This document shows, in pieces, positions 1 through 9,534 of a DNA stretch of 64,000 nucleotides (within the stretch, counting starts at the first letter, position 1; every line of letters starts with the position of its first letter). This DNA is from Trichomonas vaginalis G3 (lineage: Eukaryota > Parabasalia > Trichomonadida > Trichomonadidae). A program made the position numbers and the translations under genes. The notes under the pieces were generated by a model that ran no database searches, had not been told where the DNA came from, and saw nothing but the letters and a program-made list of their open reading frames with translations. Location of the stretch: assembly GCF_026262505.1 (NCBI RefSeq), contig NC_067206.1, forward strand, positions 21,405,896 through 21,469,895. The letters are read 5' to 3'.

Positions 1-1
1 A

Positions 2-1351
2 TTACGTAAGCCAAAAATAACATTTGATATCAAACTTGATGACTCGTTTTTGATAACAGATATTAGACGCAAGGCTGAAAATCATCAGTATAAAAACAGT
101 TCTGAAGTAATTGAGGATTTATCACGTGTAATCCGTTTTGTAGATTCTGGAAACAAATACTTCATTCAAAAGGACTACAATATCCACGACAAAATGAATC
201 AAATATCATTCGTTCTTCAATCAAACATGAAAGAGTCACTCAAAATGATTAAATTATTTAAAGAAGAAGGTAAAACCATAACAGCATGGGATTTACTACT
301 AAATCAATTGTCTTCATTAACAGTTAAAGGTGTTTGCTTTAAATCTTATTCCCCAGATGTTTTCTCAACGTTTCAAGGTTATAAATACAACATTCTCGAA
401 AAACCAGATTACTCAAAAATTGAGATGTTTATGAATTTCATTAAAGAAGCCATTTGTGATAATAACGATGAAGTGTATAAATACCTACTCGGTTGGATTG
501 CATCAATGATTCAACATCCTGGAATCAAGAATGAAACAGCAATTATTTTGAAAGGACTTCAGGGAACAGGTAAAAACAGATTTACAGACATTATTTCTGA
601 ACTTCTTGCCGGTTATTCATGCAAAAACATTACTGAAATAAGTGAGCTAACGGGTAATTTCAATTCAGTAGTTGAGAATAAAATGTTTCTTGTACTTAAT
701 GAACTCAAGAATGTAGGTGAAGACAGACTCGCAAACTTCGACGCTTTGAAATCAATTATTACGGATAATGAGATTAGAATTAATGAAAAGAATCAACCCA
801 GAAGAACTGCTCAGAATGTTGCCAATTTCATTTTCGTAACTAATAACGTTTACCCTGTCAAAATTGAAGTTGGAGACAGAAGATATGTAGTTTTAAGAGT
901 TAATGGTAAATTTAAGGGTCAATTTGATTACTTCAAGAATTTGATGGATTCATGCACAAAGGAATTTTATGATAATTTACTGACGTATTTTATACAATAT
1001 GACCTTTCATCATTTAATGTACGAATCATACCGATGACTGAAGCCAAACAAGATTTAATTGAATTATCAACAAATCCTTTAGATGTATGGATAAATACAC
1101 ATTATGATGAATTGTGTGCAGGTATGACGTGTAAAAATGCGCTATTCTGCAAACCATCAGACATGAAAGACAAGAATTTTCAAATGAGCATTAAAGATAA
1201 ATGTGATAGGAAACAGAGAAGAATAGATGATAAACAGACGTGGTGTTATGTTTTGAAAGAAGAAATGAAAGGATTATATAAACAGGTTGAACCAAACGAT
1301 AATGAGGATTCATTTACTGACGATGAAATACCCGTAAATGAAGCTTTATAA
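2..1351 (+). CDS. SF3 (D5-like) helicase, partial at window edge
   Basis: The reading frame is open from base 2, so the gene begins left of the window. The visible 449 codons contain a Walker A motif (GLQGTGKN, around base 550), a Walker B-like FLVLNEL, and motif C (FIFVTNN) followed by the DRRY segment. This is the order seen in superfamily 3 helicases of viral primase-helicases (D5-like or DUF5906 type). Such proteins unwind DNA during replication of viruses and plasmids. It points towards a tandem repeat array and a convergent set of mobile-element genes, so it is assigned to the outer element. A helicase is unusual beside a protein-primed polymerase, which normally displaces strands by itself. 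Confidence 0.8.
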   Translation, partial: LRKPKITFDIKLDDSFLITDIRRKAENHQYKNSSEVIEDLSRVIRFVDSGNKYFIQKDYNIHDKMNQISFVLQSNMKESLKMIKLFKEEGKTITAWDLLLNQLSSLTVKGVCFKSYSPDVFSTFQGYKYNILEKPDYSKIEMFMNFIKEAICDNNDEVYKYLLGWIASMIQHPGIKNETAIILKGLQGTGKNRFTDIISELLAGYSCKNITEISELTGNFNSVVENKMFLVLNELKNVGEDRLANFDALKSIITDNEIRINEKNQPRRTAQNVANFIFVTNNVYPVKIEVGDRRYVVLRVNGKFKGQFDYFKNLMDSCTKEFYDNLLTYFIQYDLSSFNVRIIPMTEAKQDLIELSTNPLDVWINTHYDELCAGMTCKNALFCKPSDMKDKNFQMSIKDKCDRKQRRIDDKQTWCYVLKEEMKGLYKQVEPNDNEDSFTDDEIPVNEAL

Positions 1352-1390
1352 AGTATGATTGGAATTTATTTTTGCATTCAACCCATGCTG

Positions 1391-1869
1391 TGTTGTCAAA
1401 ATGTCATGTTGTCTCATTTTTTCAGAGAAGTTAATTAACCTGGTGACACATGGTGACGTGGTGACACCTTCAGTTATTCAAAAATAATTCATAAATGCCT
1501 TCCTCATTAATCCCCCATGTTGTCAAAATGTCATGTTGTCTCATTTTTTCAGAGAAGTTAATTAACCTGGTGACACATGGTGACGTGGTGACACCTTCAG
1601 TTATTCAAAAATAATTCATAAATGCCTTCCTCATTAATCCCCCATGTTGTCAAAATGTCATGTTGTCTCATTTTTTCAGAGAAGTTAATTAACCTGGTGA
1701 CACATGGTGACGTGGTGACACCTTCAGTTATTCAAAAATAATTCATAAATGCCTTCCTCATTAATCCCCCATGTTGTCAAAATGTCATGTTGTCTCATTT
1801 TTTCAGAGAAGTTAATTAACCTGGTGACACATGGTGACGTGGTGACACCTTCAGTTATTCAAAAATAAT
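1391..1869. repeat. 127-bp tandem repeat, about 3.8 copies
   Basis: Near-identical units start at 1391, 1518, 1645 and 1772 with a constant 127-bp period. Each unit holds a run of three TGGTGAC words (TGGTGACACA, TGGTGACG, TGGTGACACC) and a TGTTGTC/ATGTCA region. There is no open frame through it. It lies between the helicase end and the next genes. An iteron-like role in replication is possible but not shown. Confidence 0.9.
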
Positions 1870-1936
1870 TAATTATTGAATAACCTGAAAACATTAACGA
1901 TTTAATAACTGATAACAAAATTTAATTTTTATATAA

Positions 1937-2052
1937 ATGGATACCCCACAAGCTCAAAATTTACCACGAATCATAACAAGGGAGGAAATGATAAAATGAT
2001 GCAAGAACGAATTAAAAACAACAAACCCAGAAGGGTTCGGGAAGAGGAATAA
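1937..2052 (+). other. Tiny open frames with a gene-like start, possible remnant
   Basis: An ATG at 1937 sits in the same context as other genes of this element (T-rich stretch, then TATAAATG) but opens a frame of only 20 codons; a second short frame follows directly. The two encode basic peptides. This is either a very small gene or the remains of one. No family was recognised. Confidence 0.25.
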
Positions 2053-2055
2053 AAA

Positions 2056-2328
2056 TTAAATTTGGATTGAGTTTAAAAATTCATCTTTATTAAATTCATC
2101 TCTTCCAATCAATTTATTTATTCTATTAAATTCTTTTATTTTTGCTTCACTCAGTTTAAGGATTGAACGGTAAGTTTCTAATTTTTCGATTATTTCTTTC
2201 CTCTCTTTATCATTTTCAACCCCACCACATTGCAGCTTCTTTTTGCAATAGCATATTTTTGATTTAATTTTGTTTAGTTTCTTTTTATATTCATCGTCAG
2301 GACTGTTGGATGCTTCATTGTCACTCAT
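2056..2328 (-). CDS. Small charged coiled-coil protein, unknown
   Basis: This 90-aa protein is rich in Lys, Glu and Ile with heptad-like spacing from about residue 12 to 75, suggesting a coiled coil. It has a Cys pair (ICYCKKKLQC, residues 25-34). The start follows a T-rich run. It ends just before the + strand remnant and lies 20 bp downstream of the integrase, in the same direction. No family recognised. Confidence 0.55.
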   Translation of the reverse strand: MSDNEASNSPDDEYKKKLNKIKSKICYCKKKLQCGGVENDKERKEIIEKLETYRSILKLSEAKIKEFNRINKLIGRDEFNKDEFLNSIQI

Positions 2329-2348
2329 TTCTTACGAAATAAAAAAAA

Positions 2349-3863
2349 TTAAATATTATTTAAATATAATGGAGTAATAAAATAAATCGGAATTTCTATT
2401 AATTTATTGTCAACTTCAACTAATGCATTACCGTTAATATATCTAACAAATTCAGCTATTGTATCAAATCTTCGTCTTCTTTTTGTCATTGATTTATCAG
2501 TTTTTCCATAATCGAGATGAATCAAAACTTTATCCCCTTGTTTAAAATTCATGAGCCCCGAATTAATTTGTTCACGTTTAACATCATTTAACCTTTCCAT
2601 TTGTTTTCTAATATATTCCCATTCTTTTGAAATATCATTTTTCATTTCCACCGGTTTCATGTTTATAGTTCTATGCCATGTATTATTGTAATAATATACT
2701 AACTGTTGTATGATGGAGTCATGATTTCCATCCCAGTATATCTGACCGTTAACCCCTAACGCATCTCTAAGAGTTCTCATTACTGCATCAACTATTTTAT
2801 TATGAAACGTATATGGAGAGGATGAAAAGTAAAAATTAATTTGTGGGAAATAATGAGCCATAGCTGCCTGAAATCCTTTATCGCCATCACCCCTTATATT
2901 ATCTACTCTTTCATGATCTAGTAAGTATTGAATAGCTCTTCTTGTTTCCTGTTCTGTTTTCCCTTTCACTGGAATGCAATATAAATATCTAGTGTTAATG
3001 TTAATGGCAAATAAATAAGTAACGTTTCCTTTTGAATATTCCAGATGATCGATTTCGTATGAATATGGATATGGTGCAAATGAAGGGCGATTAAATTTTT
3101 CCTTTAACGGTTGAATTTTTGGGTCAATTGGTTTATTTAATATCTTGAAATCCCTTTTAAAATCTTTTTGCTTCTTTAATGTTTGAAACGGATATAATAA
3201 AGTGAATGATGAAGGATTAACTGAAGGAGGTTTTGGTATTGCAAGTGATTTAATTTTATCTGCTTTGATTTTGGATGATGAAGTTTTGGATTTCATTCCT
3301 CCCTTCATTAATTCCGGATGTATTTTATTCATTTGTTTTAAATATACTGTATATAAAGGTTTGATATACTTTCCCGCTTCGAGTTTATGTTGAAGGATGA
3401 ATTCCAAAAGTTGATCTTCATTTAAAACTTGGGTTGAACATGGTTTAACTAATGAATCATAAATTAAAGCTTGTGCTTCATTTATGATCTGAAGGACCTG
3501 GGTGTTTTGCACCTTTTGTTTTTGTTCCCTTGATTTTTGCGGCTCAGGATTATATAAATTATATAATTCATCAATATCTTCTTCTGTTAATACTTTATTT
3601 TTGAAATCTTTCAATTGTTTAAGTTGTGATTTAGTTTTTCCCTTTACATATTCATTATTTTTAATTTTGTCTTTAATTTTAGAAATTATTTTATCATGAT
3701 ATTTCAAAAATTCATTTTCATAATACGGATAATAATAATCCATATCATCACCCGTTATATAGTTATCATATTTTTGAAGATATGCTTTTAAATCATAATA
3801 AGTAAGAAAATTTTGATTAAATACTAAATCATCAATTATTTTTTTTAACTCTATGGTATTCAT
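2349..3863 (-). CDS. rve-type integrase of the outer element
   Basis: This 504-aa protein has a long N-terminal extension (about 260 residues, charged), then an RNase-H-fold integrase core of the retroviral/Polinton type around residues 265-400. The core carries the landmarks YEIDHLEY, RGDGDKGF and the helix VDAVMRTLRDAL. A C-terminal beta-rich tail (QGDKVLIHLDYG onward) resembles the SH3- or chromo-like tail of such integrases. Its role would be insertion of the element into host DNA. The start is preceded by TTTTTATATAAATG. It is only distantly similar to the two 355-361-aa integrases in this window, so it marks a separate element lineage. It looks whole. Confidence 0.8.
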   Translation of the reverse strand: MNTIELKKIIDDLVFNQNFLTYYDLKAYLQKYDNYITGDDMDYYYPYYENEFLKYHDKIISKIKDKIKNNEYVKGKTKSQLKQLKDFKNKVLTEEDIDELYNLYNPEPQKSREQKQKVQNTQVLQIINEAQALIYDSLVKPCSTQVLNEDQLLEFILQHKLEAGKYIKPLYTVYLKQMNKIHPELMKGGMKSKTSSSKIKADKIKSLAIPKPPSVNPSSFTLLYPFQTLKKQKDFKRDFKILNKPIDPKIQPLKEKFNRPSFAPYPYSYEIDHLEYSKGNVTYLFAININTRYLYCIPVKGKTEQETRRAIQYLLDHERVDNIRGDGDKGFQAAMAHYFPQINFYFSSSPYTFHNKIVDAVMRTLRDALGVNGQIYWDGNHDSIIQQLVYYYNNTWHRTINMKPVEMKNDISKEWEYIRKQMERLNDVKREQINSGLMNFKQGDKVLIHLDYGKTDKSMTKRRRRFDTIAEFVRYINGNALVEVDNKLIEIPIYFITPLYLNNI

Positions 3864-5325
3864 TTATATAAAAATAAAATAAGTGTTTTAAGGGTGCATA
3901 GTATCAAAACCATTATTTACATATTGAATCACCTCATTCAACAGTTCCTTTTGTCTCTTCTGTGGTATTTTATTAAAAATACAATTTAAAATTGTATTAA
4001 ATAAATGGCATACAACATCCATTTTCACAACATACGGCTTTAGTGTGTGCTCCTGTTAATGCAGTCTTACCGATTGTTAAGCGAGTCATCAACCTGTTTT
4101 TAAGTTGTAAATGAATATTCTGACCATCAAATATCACTTTATCATTTATTATATCCAAATAATTTTTAGGTGTTAATTGTTTATTTTGTCGTAAACTAAC
4201 ACCTTTCATTTTTTGTGCAATCTTTTTAAAATCACTTTCATCAATTGAACCGTTGAATGATGTATAACACTTAGGGCATAAAGCAACCATGTTATCACCT
4301 TGTTTCTCAATTGCTAAACCCAATAACTTCTTCTCATGTGCTTTTTCTTCGGCTTTATTCTTTAATTTAGGTTTAAATTTCTCATCAAAACAGAAGAAAT
4401 CAAATGGTGCGAATTTGAAAATGTTTTATCATAAAATTGTTTATCGGTAACAATTGCTTGAAATGCTTGAGTGTTAGGAAGATTTGGGTCGCCAGCGATT
4501 GCCCAATAAGATGAATCAGTATCACCTTCAATGAAATGAAAACGATTAACATCCATGCATTTATACATAAAATCATAAATGAAAACCAAATACCAGTATT
4601 TAGCATTATCTAAAGTGAAGAATGCCTCTTGTAAACATGTTTCACATCTATAAAATCTATCTTTAAGCATCATTTGATATGTATCTTCACCTATTTCTCT
4701 TATGTTTTTAAACTTATTTGACATACATGCAACGCGTGCCTTCTGTGCATTCATTATTTTAGTCTTTGTGTAATTTTGTGTATTCATTGCATCGTAACCA
4801 TATGATCCATTAAGCGAAATCTTGCAAAATAAACTTTTTCCTTTATTTCCTTCTAATTCAGCCTTTTGTCTTTCGTTCATAAATTTGTTCGCAAATTCAT
4901 TAAAACAAGTGTTTTTAGTAAATGTTAAAATTGATTGAATGTCATCAATGATAAAATGAAATCTCTCTATTAGATACCAAAGATAATAAGAAGAAAATGG
5001 TTGATATTGGTTGTGTGTTGATGCTAACTGAGTTAATTTTTTCTGTTTCTGGTCAACTGGTAGATTGTTTGATTTCATGTAATTATACATAAAACTGCCA
5101 ATTGTTTTTTCATGAGTGGGGGACAAACTCGCCCATTGTCACTTTTTCATTAACCTTAAACTTGTAATTTTCATTATTTTTAATTAACCTTATTTCTTTC
5201 CCAATTCCTGATTTATTTTATTCACTTACTATTAAAAGTCACATTTTAATAAAATATAATAATTTATTTATAGCATTTTTTACTATACTGTAATAAAAAA
5301 TTAATTATAATAAATTAAATGTTTA

Positions 5326-5733
5326 TTAAATCAAATGTTTTCTTTGCAATAATATTTTTAATGTTGAGTAAACAATGTTGGGATCAAGTGTATCATTTTT
5401 CAGACCTTTCTGAACAGCTTCAAGCATACTGATGCATTCGACTTTTTTAAATTGTGTCATTTCTTCGAAATCTCTTGTGACTTTTTTGATAACTTTAACA
5501 CTTCTCTCTGAATCCAGACCTTTAATTTGCAACTTAATCAGGAATGAAGGAACAACACTGGAATATAACTCGATGACAAGTTCATCGAGTCGAAGATTTG
5601 GTTGTACACCACTTGTATGTGCCGGATACCATTGTGTCAAATTTTTTCTGAAATTAACTTTAAAAGTACTAAGTAAGATCATGAGATATAGCAATATATG
5701 TTTAAACCAACTTATATTTTGGTTGTACACCAC
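5326..5733 (-). other. Coding-like stretch inside the 955-bp transposon
   Basis: A 135-codon − strand frame. Its last 85 residues look protein-like (mixed charged and hydrophobic, e.g. LDELVIELYSS, EMTQFKKVECISMLEAVQKG), while the first part is simply read through the 121-bp repeats. It may be a captured fragment of a host or element gene. No family recognised. Confidence 0.3.
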
Positions 5734-5924
5734 TTGTATGTGCCGGATACCATTGTGTCAAATTTTTTCTGAAATTAACTTTAAAAGTACTAAGTAAGAT
5801 CATGAGATATAGCAATATATGTTTAAACCAACTTATATTTTGGTTGTACACCACTTGTATGTGCCGGATACCATTGTGTCAAATTTTTTCTGAAATTAAC
5901 TTTAAAAGTACTAAGTAAGATCAT
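5600..5924. repeat. 121-bp tandem repeat, about 2.7 copies
   Basis: Units start at 5600, 5721 and 5842 (each begins GGTTGTACACCACTTG) with an exact 121-bp period and near identity. The array is internal to the 955-bp transposon and ends about 110 bp before its right inverted repeat. It is a subterminal array of the kind common in non-autonomous DNA transposons. Confidence 0.9.
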
Positions 5925-7213
5925 TTATTTTTGCATAATATAATGCCAATATGGTTTCTTTTGATTTTATTTCATTTATAAGCAAATCAGATTTACCCAA
6001 AAACTCCACTCCATAAGCGTTCATTTGCTAAATTAAAAAGTGACAATGGGCTAGTCTGTCCCTTTCTCGTTTTTTCATCTGTGATAATATCTAAGTTTCT
6101 TATTATTGGTAAAAAGTTTATGTAATCATTAATGTATTTTTCATCAATGTGACCCTTTACTTCAGCCACGAATAAAGTATTTTTCTTCTTAATTATTCCA
6201 AGTGCTTTTGCTTTCTTTGTTGCTGTATCACAAATGATAACACCATTCAATCTTCCCGGCATATACATTTTATGGTCAGTATATTGAATGAAATCATGAG
6301 GATTAGATGAAAATGATGAAGGATATAATGAATTAAAATCAACACCAACGAAATGAGTCATGATGTTGGAAGTGTCCTCATTTGATACAGTTTTAGTTTC
6401 TGGATTATATGCAAGTTTATTAATGTGCGTGATTCCTTTAAGATTTACTCTATGTTGAACATTTGATAAACCACCAGTAATTCCATTACGGAGAATGTGA
6501 TAAGCTTCAACTGAATCTAATGTCATTGGTAAATTATTTTTTAATGCATAATTTCTTAAATTGATTCTTAAACGTTGAACATCTTCATCTTTATTTGATT
6601 TTACGACATTGCAATAACAACACATTAACTGACAATTTTCTTTGGTATGTGGTTTTTCATTATCGATTCTATCCAATGTTGGTTTATTTGCATATGTAAA
6701 CGCTTTACCACACATTTTGCATTTAGATGAAAGGATTAAATCGTGATAGTATTGAAAATCATCCATTGAAACATTATTTTTAGTATCTCTTTCCGCTTTT
6801 TCATCTTGTTTCTTATATGATTCAATTTTATATTTCCAATACTTTTTCGTTAATTCAAAACTTGATTCTATCTCTTCCTCAGGATATTTTTCATTATGAT
6901 TAAAGTCTTTATATGCTAAAGCGTAACGAATCATTGAAGCATTCGATGATAAAGAAAGATTATGAAGCATATCAATTTTATAAACAAATGTTTCTTCAAT
7001 AATTTTATCAATTGGGTCAATCATAATTTCAACATCTTTATTGCAATAATGAATAAAATATTCTAATCTATTCTTAAAGTTTTTAGCATCATTGAGATAT
7101 ATTTGATAATCACTATCTGATATAGTTTCTTGAGTTAATGCTGAATAAAATGAATCTTTCGTAAATGGTTCCTCTTTATATAATTCTTCTTCGTAATTCT
7201 CCCATGTGATAAA

Positions 7214-7908
7214 AGTTAGTATGGTTAAGTCGTGTACTGTGGCACTGCGCGCCTCCGTACACCACTTAACGGTTTTGACACTTTACGAAACCGTTAACGT
7301 ATATTTTACAACACAAACGACAACACTAACTTAACCTTAAATATTTACAAAACCGCCATCCACTTCACTTCACTAACGAACTCACTAATGTAAAAATAAA
7401 CGTTCTCACTATCGTTCTCACTAACGACTTCACTAATGTTCTCATAAATTTTCCTCAATATCTTCATCATCAGTGTTAACCCTATTGTAGTCATACTTGA
7501 AGCCATAAACTTTCTCTAACTTCTTAACGTACAATTTACATAACTTACCTTCGTCATCGTATGGTTTAATGATATAACTATTTCTATCTTTATACACAGT
7601 CAATGAAAAGTCAACTGGTCTCGGATGTATTTGAAAGAACATGTTATGCTCAGGAAGGAAGAATAAATGTTTAAATGTATGTTTGTTATACTGTGGAATT
7701 CGAATGAGTTGCTTTTGTTCTGTCATTTACATCCAAAATAAAAATAAAAAAATTATATAAAAATAAACTTAAAAATTAATGATATCACCACCCGCACACG
7801 TATGAAAACATAGCACAAAAATAAATTTAGGTGAAGTGGTGAAATCTCACCTGTTTTTTCACCTCTTTTTTCACCCGTTGAATTCATTACTTTATAACTC
7901 TCTTCCTT
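7214..7908. repeat. Polinton A left terminal inverted repeat (695 bp)
   Basis: Reverse complement of 27486-28180; I saw no difference in the stretches compared. The outer 230 bp is non-coding with iterated ACTAACG/TTCACTAACG words; the middle holds a 94-aa gene; the inner part holds a GGTGAAATCTCACC-type palindrome. The inner edge reaches 22 bp into the 174-aa gene. Confidence 0.95.
7442..7726 (-). CDS. TIR-borne 94-aa protein, left copy
   Basis: A 94-aa protein with an aromatic-rich first half (THKFKHL-like HTFKHLFFLPEHNMFF, residues 16-31) and an acidic tail (DDEDIEENL). It is identical to the copy at 27668-27952. It is read outward, towards the element's left end. The start follows TTTTATTTTGGATGTAAATG. 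No family recognised. Its place inside both inverted repeats means it is always present twice and can be kept identical by conversion. A role at the DNA ends, such as end binding, is speculation. Confidence 0.7.
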   Translation of the reverse strand: MTEQKQLIRIPQYNKHTFKHLFFLPEHNMFFQIHPRPVDFSLTVYKDRNSYIIKPYDDEGKLCKLYVKKLEKVYGFKYDYNRVNTDDEDIEENL

Positions 7909-8411
7909 GGTTTCTTTTTAGTTGCTTTCTTCACGTCTGTCTCCAACTTGACTGTCTTTCTTCTTCGTCCATAATGATACCAATTACTTCCACCAGTCAA
8001 TGGGTCAAATGGTCGTTCATAAGGGTTTCCATACATTCCATAGGGACCATACGGAAGAACTACTGGTGGAGAAGAAACATTTTCTTTAGTTCCATCGACT
8101 CTATTTAAATGCATTGTTTCACCTTTCATCTGGTCATTAAAGTCTTTTGCATGTTTTGCAAACTCATCGTCCTTTCCTAAAGCATTTTCTGACTCAGTCG
8201 CAACCAAATTGGATGCTTTATTTATGAGCCCTATTTTATTTAATCTTAACTTCTTTGCAACCCAGCCTCCAATCTTTCCTTTATTTGCATCTAATGTCTT
8301 CGAAACCCTTCCTCCACTCATTTTATTTACTGCGTCATAAGCTCCAAGTGCTTTTGCTCCAAATGCTAATGCTTTTGTTCCCATTGCGCCTAAAGCTGCC
8401 CAAGCTACCAT
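7887..8411 (-). CDS. Gly/Ala-rich, basic-tailed putative virion protein
   Basis: This 174-aa protein has a Gly/Ala-rich hydrophobic N-terminus (residues 1-30), a central charged part, a Pro/Gly/Tyr-rich segment (LPYGPYGMYGNPY), and a Lys/Arg-rich tail (KKATKKKPRKRVIK) that could bind DNA. It is followed, in the same direction and without spacing, by no other gene before the TIR gene. Its position near the packaging ATPase matches the 135-aa protein at 56169-56576 in Polinton B, which also has a Gly-rich amphipathic N-terminus. A minor virion or core protein is a guess. Its last seven codons lie in the inverted repeat. Confidence 0.6.
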   Translation of the reverse strand: MVAWAALGAMGTKALAFGAKALGAYDAVNKMSGGRVSKTLDANKGKIGGWVAKKLRLNKIGLINKASNLVATESENALGKDDEFAKHAKDFNDQMKGETMHLNRVDGTKENVSSPPVVLPYGPYGMYGNPYERPFDPLTGGSNWYHYGRRRKTVKLETDVKKATKKKPRKRVIK

Positions 8412-8636
8412 TTACACCATATTAAAATCATCTCTCTTCAATATTATCTCATAAAAGTTCTCGTTACTGGAGAAAGTCAATGAAACATAAACATTCTCAC
8501 GGGCTTCGCCCTCACCGCTTTGCGGTCTATCTAACTTCTTTCTTATCTCATCTATACGCTTCAAAATGTCTGAACAATTGCTAACATCTTCTACAACAGT
8601 TATTTCATCATGAACGACCTTTAAGAACAAGCTCAT
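8412..8636 (-). CDS. Small conserved element protein (MSL family), 74 aa
   Basis: Starts MSLFLKVVHDEITVVE and directly abuts the genes on both sides. A relative of 57 aa at 45541-45714 in Polinton B has the same layout (MSL start, acidic-hydrophobic strand, NCSDILKRIDE-like helix, C-terminal strands). A short GC-rich double hairpin (8501-8525) lies in frame and encodes PQSGEGEA, which Polinton B lacks. Function unknown. Confidence 0.6.
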   Translation of the reverse strand: MSLFLKVVHDEITVVEDVSNCSDILKRIDEIRKKLDRPQSGEGEARENVYVSLTFSSNENFYEIILKRDDFNMV

Positions 8637-9518
8637 TTAATATGCAATTAAAATCATCTCAATAATGAGTCCATCCTTTCCGTCTTTGGGTAGCACAACA
8701 TCTTTCATTGAAGAAGGTTCGACAAGTCTTATATTAAACTTACTGACAAAGTTTGTTATACTATAATGCTTCGGCGGCGAATACATATAGTTTGAAAGAC
8801 ATAATATAGATTCTTCAGCAAATTCACTTATACTGGATTTTATAACAATGTTCTCACGAGACCAAATACCACCAATTGACAATCTTGTAAGCAATCCTGC
8901 TGAACCTTCTACTGTAAACGTCGATGGTAACATTCCACGAAGGTCATCTATTGACATCGTTGAGTCACTGAATTTAAATATTTTCTTAAAGCAATCGTCA
9001 TTATCTAACCATGCAATAGCTTTGAAGTTTTCATTCGAATATACATCTGCTTCATTAAATGTAAAACCTGACTTCTTTGCAGAGACGACTTTAAAATCTA
9101 TTGCATTTGTTTCAAAATTATACGCTATGGTAACTTCTGAAGGTAATGGGTGTCCTTCTGCAGTAAGTTGTTCTCTCACTACCGTTTGAAGCTTTGTGTT
9201 AAAAACTTTCATGTCATCTCCTGTGTCTAGGTTCACATACACAGCAATAGGAAAACTATCTTGCTTCTTTGTCTCATCATTATATCTCAAAACATTAAAG
9301 TTCTTCAATAATATTGTTCTTCCTGCTGGAATACTTCGAACCTGTCTGATTTCAATAGCTTTCTCACCTCCTACATACTCTACCCAGTGTCTTGGATATT
9401 CATAAGTATACTGACTTTCTTGAATTTTGGTTGGTTTCATCATAACGTGTTCATAGTATATCTTTATACTCTTGTCAGTTAGACTCGGTGCTATGTTCTG
9501 AATATTTCTGACTTGCAT
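8637..9518 (-). CDS. Putative minor capsid protein next to the ATPase
   Basis: I take the start at 9518 (MQVRNIQN), giving 293 aa; upstream codons would run into the divergent ATPase gene. The N-terminal motif YYEHVM, then YPRHWVEY and EKAIEIRQV, is shared with the 211-aa protein beside the ATPase in Polinton B (57505-58140). The pattern P-x-x-W/F-V followed by an Ile/Arg strand also occurs at 23514-24370. The protein is beta-rich. A jelly-roll minor capsid (penton) role is inferred from conserved linkage to the packaging ATPase. It is divergent from the ATPase with only 16 bp between start codons. Confidence 0.55.
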   Translation of the reverse strand: MQVRNIQNIAPSLTDKSIKIYYEHVMMKPTKIQESQYTYEYPRHWVEYVGGEKAIEIRQVRSIPAGRTILLKNFNVLRYNDETKKQDSFPIAVYVNLDTGDDMKVFNTKLQTVVREQLTAEGHPLPSEVTIAYNFETNAIDFKVVSAKKSGFTFNEADVYSNENFKAIAWLDNDDCFKKIFKFSDSTMSIDDLRGMLPSTFTVEGSAGLLTRLSIGGIWSRENIVIKSSISEFAEESILCLSNYMYSPPKHYSITNFVSKFNIRLVEPSSMKDVVLPKDGKDGLIIEMILIAY

Positions 9519-9534
9519 TTTTAATGGAGATAAA

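Larger units (their letters stand above)
5114..6068. mobile_element. 955-bp non-autonomous DNA transposon (MULE/MITE-like) inside the outer polymerase gene
   Basis: Both ends carry a 34-bp inverted repeat (5114-5147 and 6035-6068). The 17 innermost bases match exactly (GCCCATTGTCACTTTTT) and the outer 17 differ at about five positions. The element is flanked by a perfect 10-bp direct repeat, GTTTTTTCAT, at 5104-5113 and 6069-6078. A 9-10-bp duplication fits Mutator-like elements. It has no transposase. It contains 121-bp tandem repeats and a short coding-like stretch on the − strand (about 5326-5600). Confidence 0.85.
3888..7208 (-). pseudogene. DNA polymerase B (protein-primed) of the outer element, broken, palm and C-terminal region
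   Basis: This stretch carries family-B polymerase landmarks on the − strand: motif A (DFNSLYPSSF, near 6330), motif B (LNGSYGY) and motif C (EGDTDSSY). A Cys-rich segment lies towards the end. Ahead of motif A is an HNH-like zinc module (about 6590-6735). The gene is a fossil. It is split by a 955-bp DNA transposon and by Polinton A, and has in all about four or five breaks. The exonuclease part lies beyond Polinton A at 28186-29400. Protein-primed polymerases replicate linear DNA with covalently attached terminal proteins. Confidence 0.8.

Noticed and set aside
1391-1869. CRISPR-like array of 127-bp units
   Set aside because: The whole unit is repeated without variable spacers, so it is a plain tandem repeat.
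3202-3699. Short + strand frames opposite the integrase
   Set aside because: They lie antisense to a well-supported integrase gene and are hydrophobic shadow frames.
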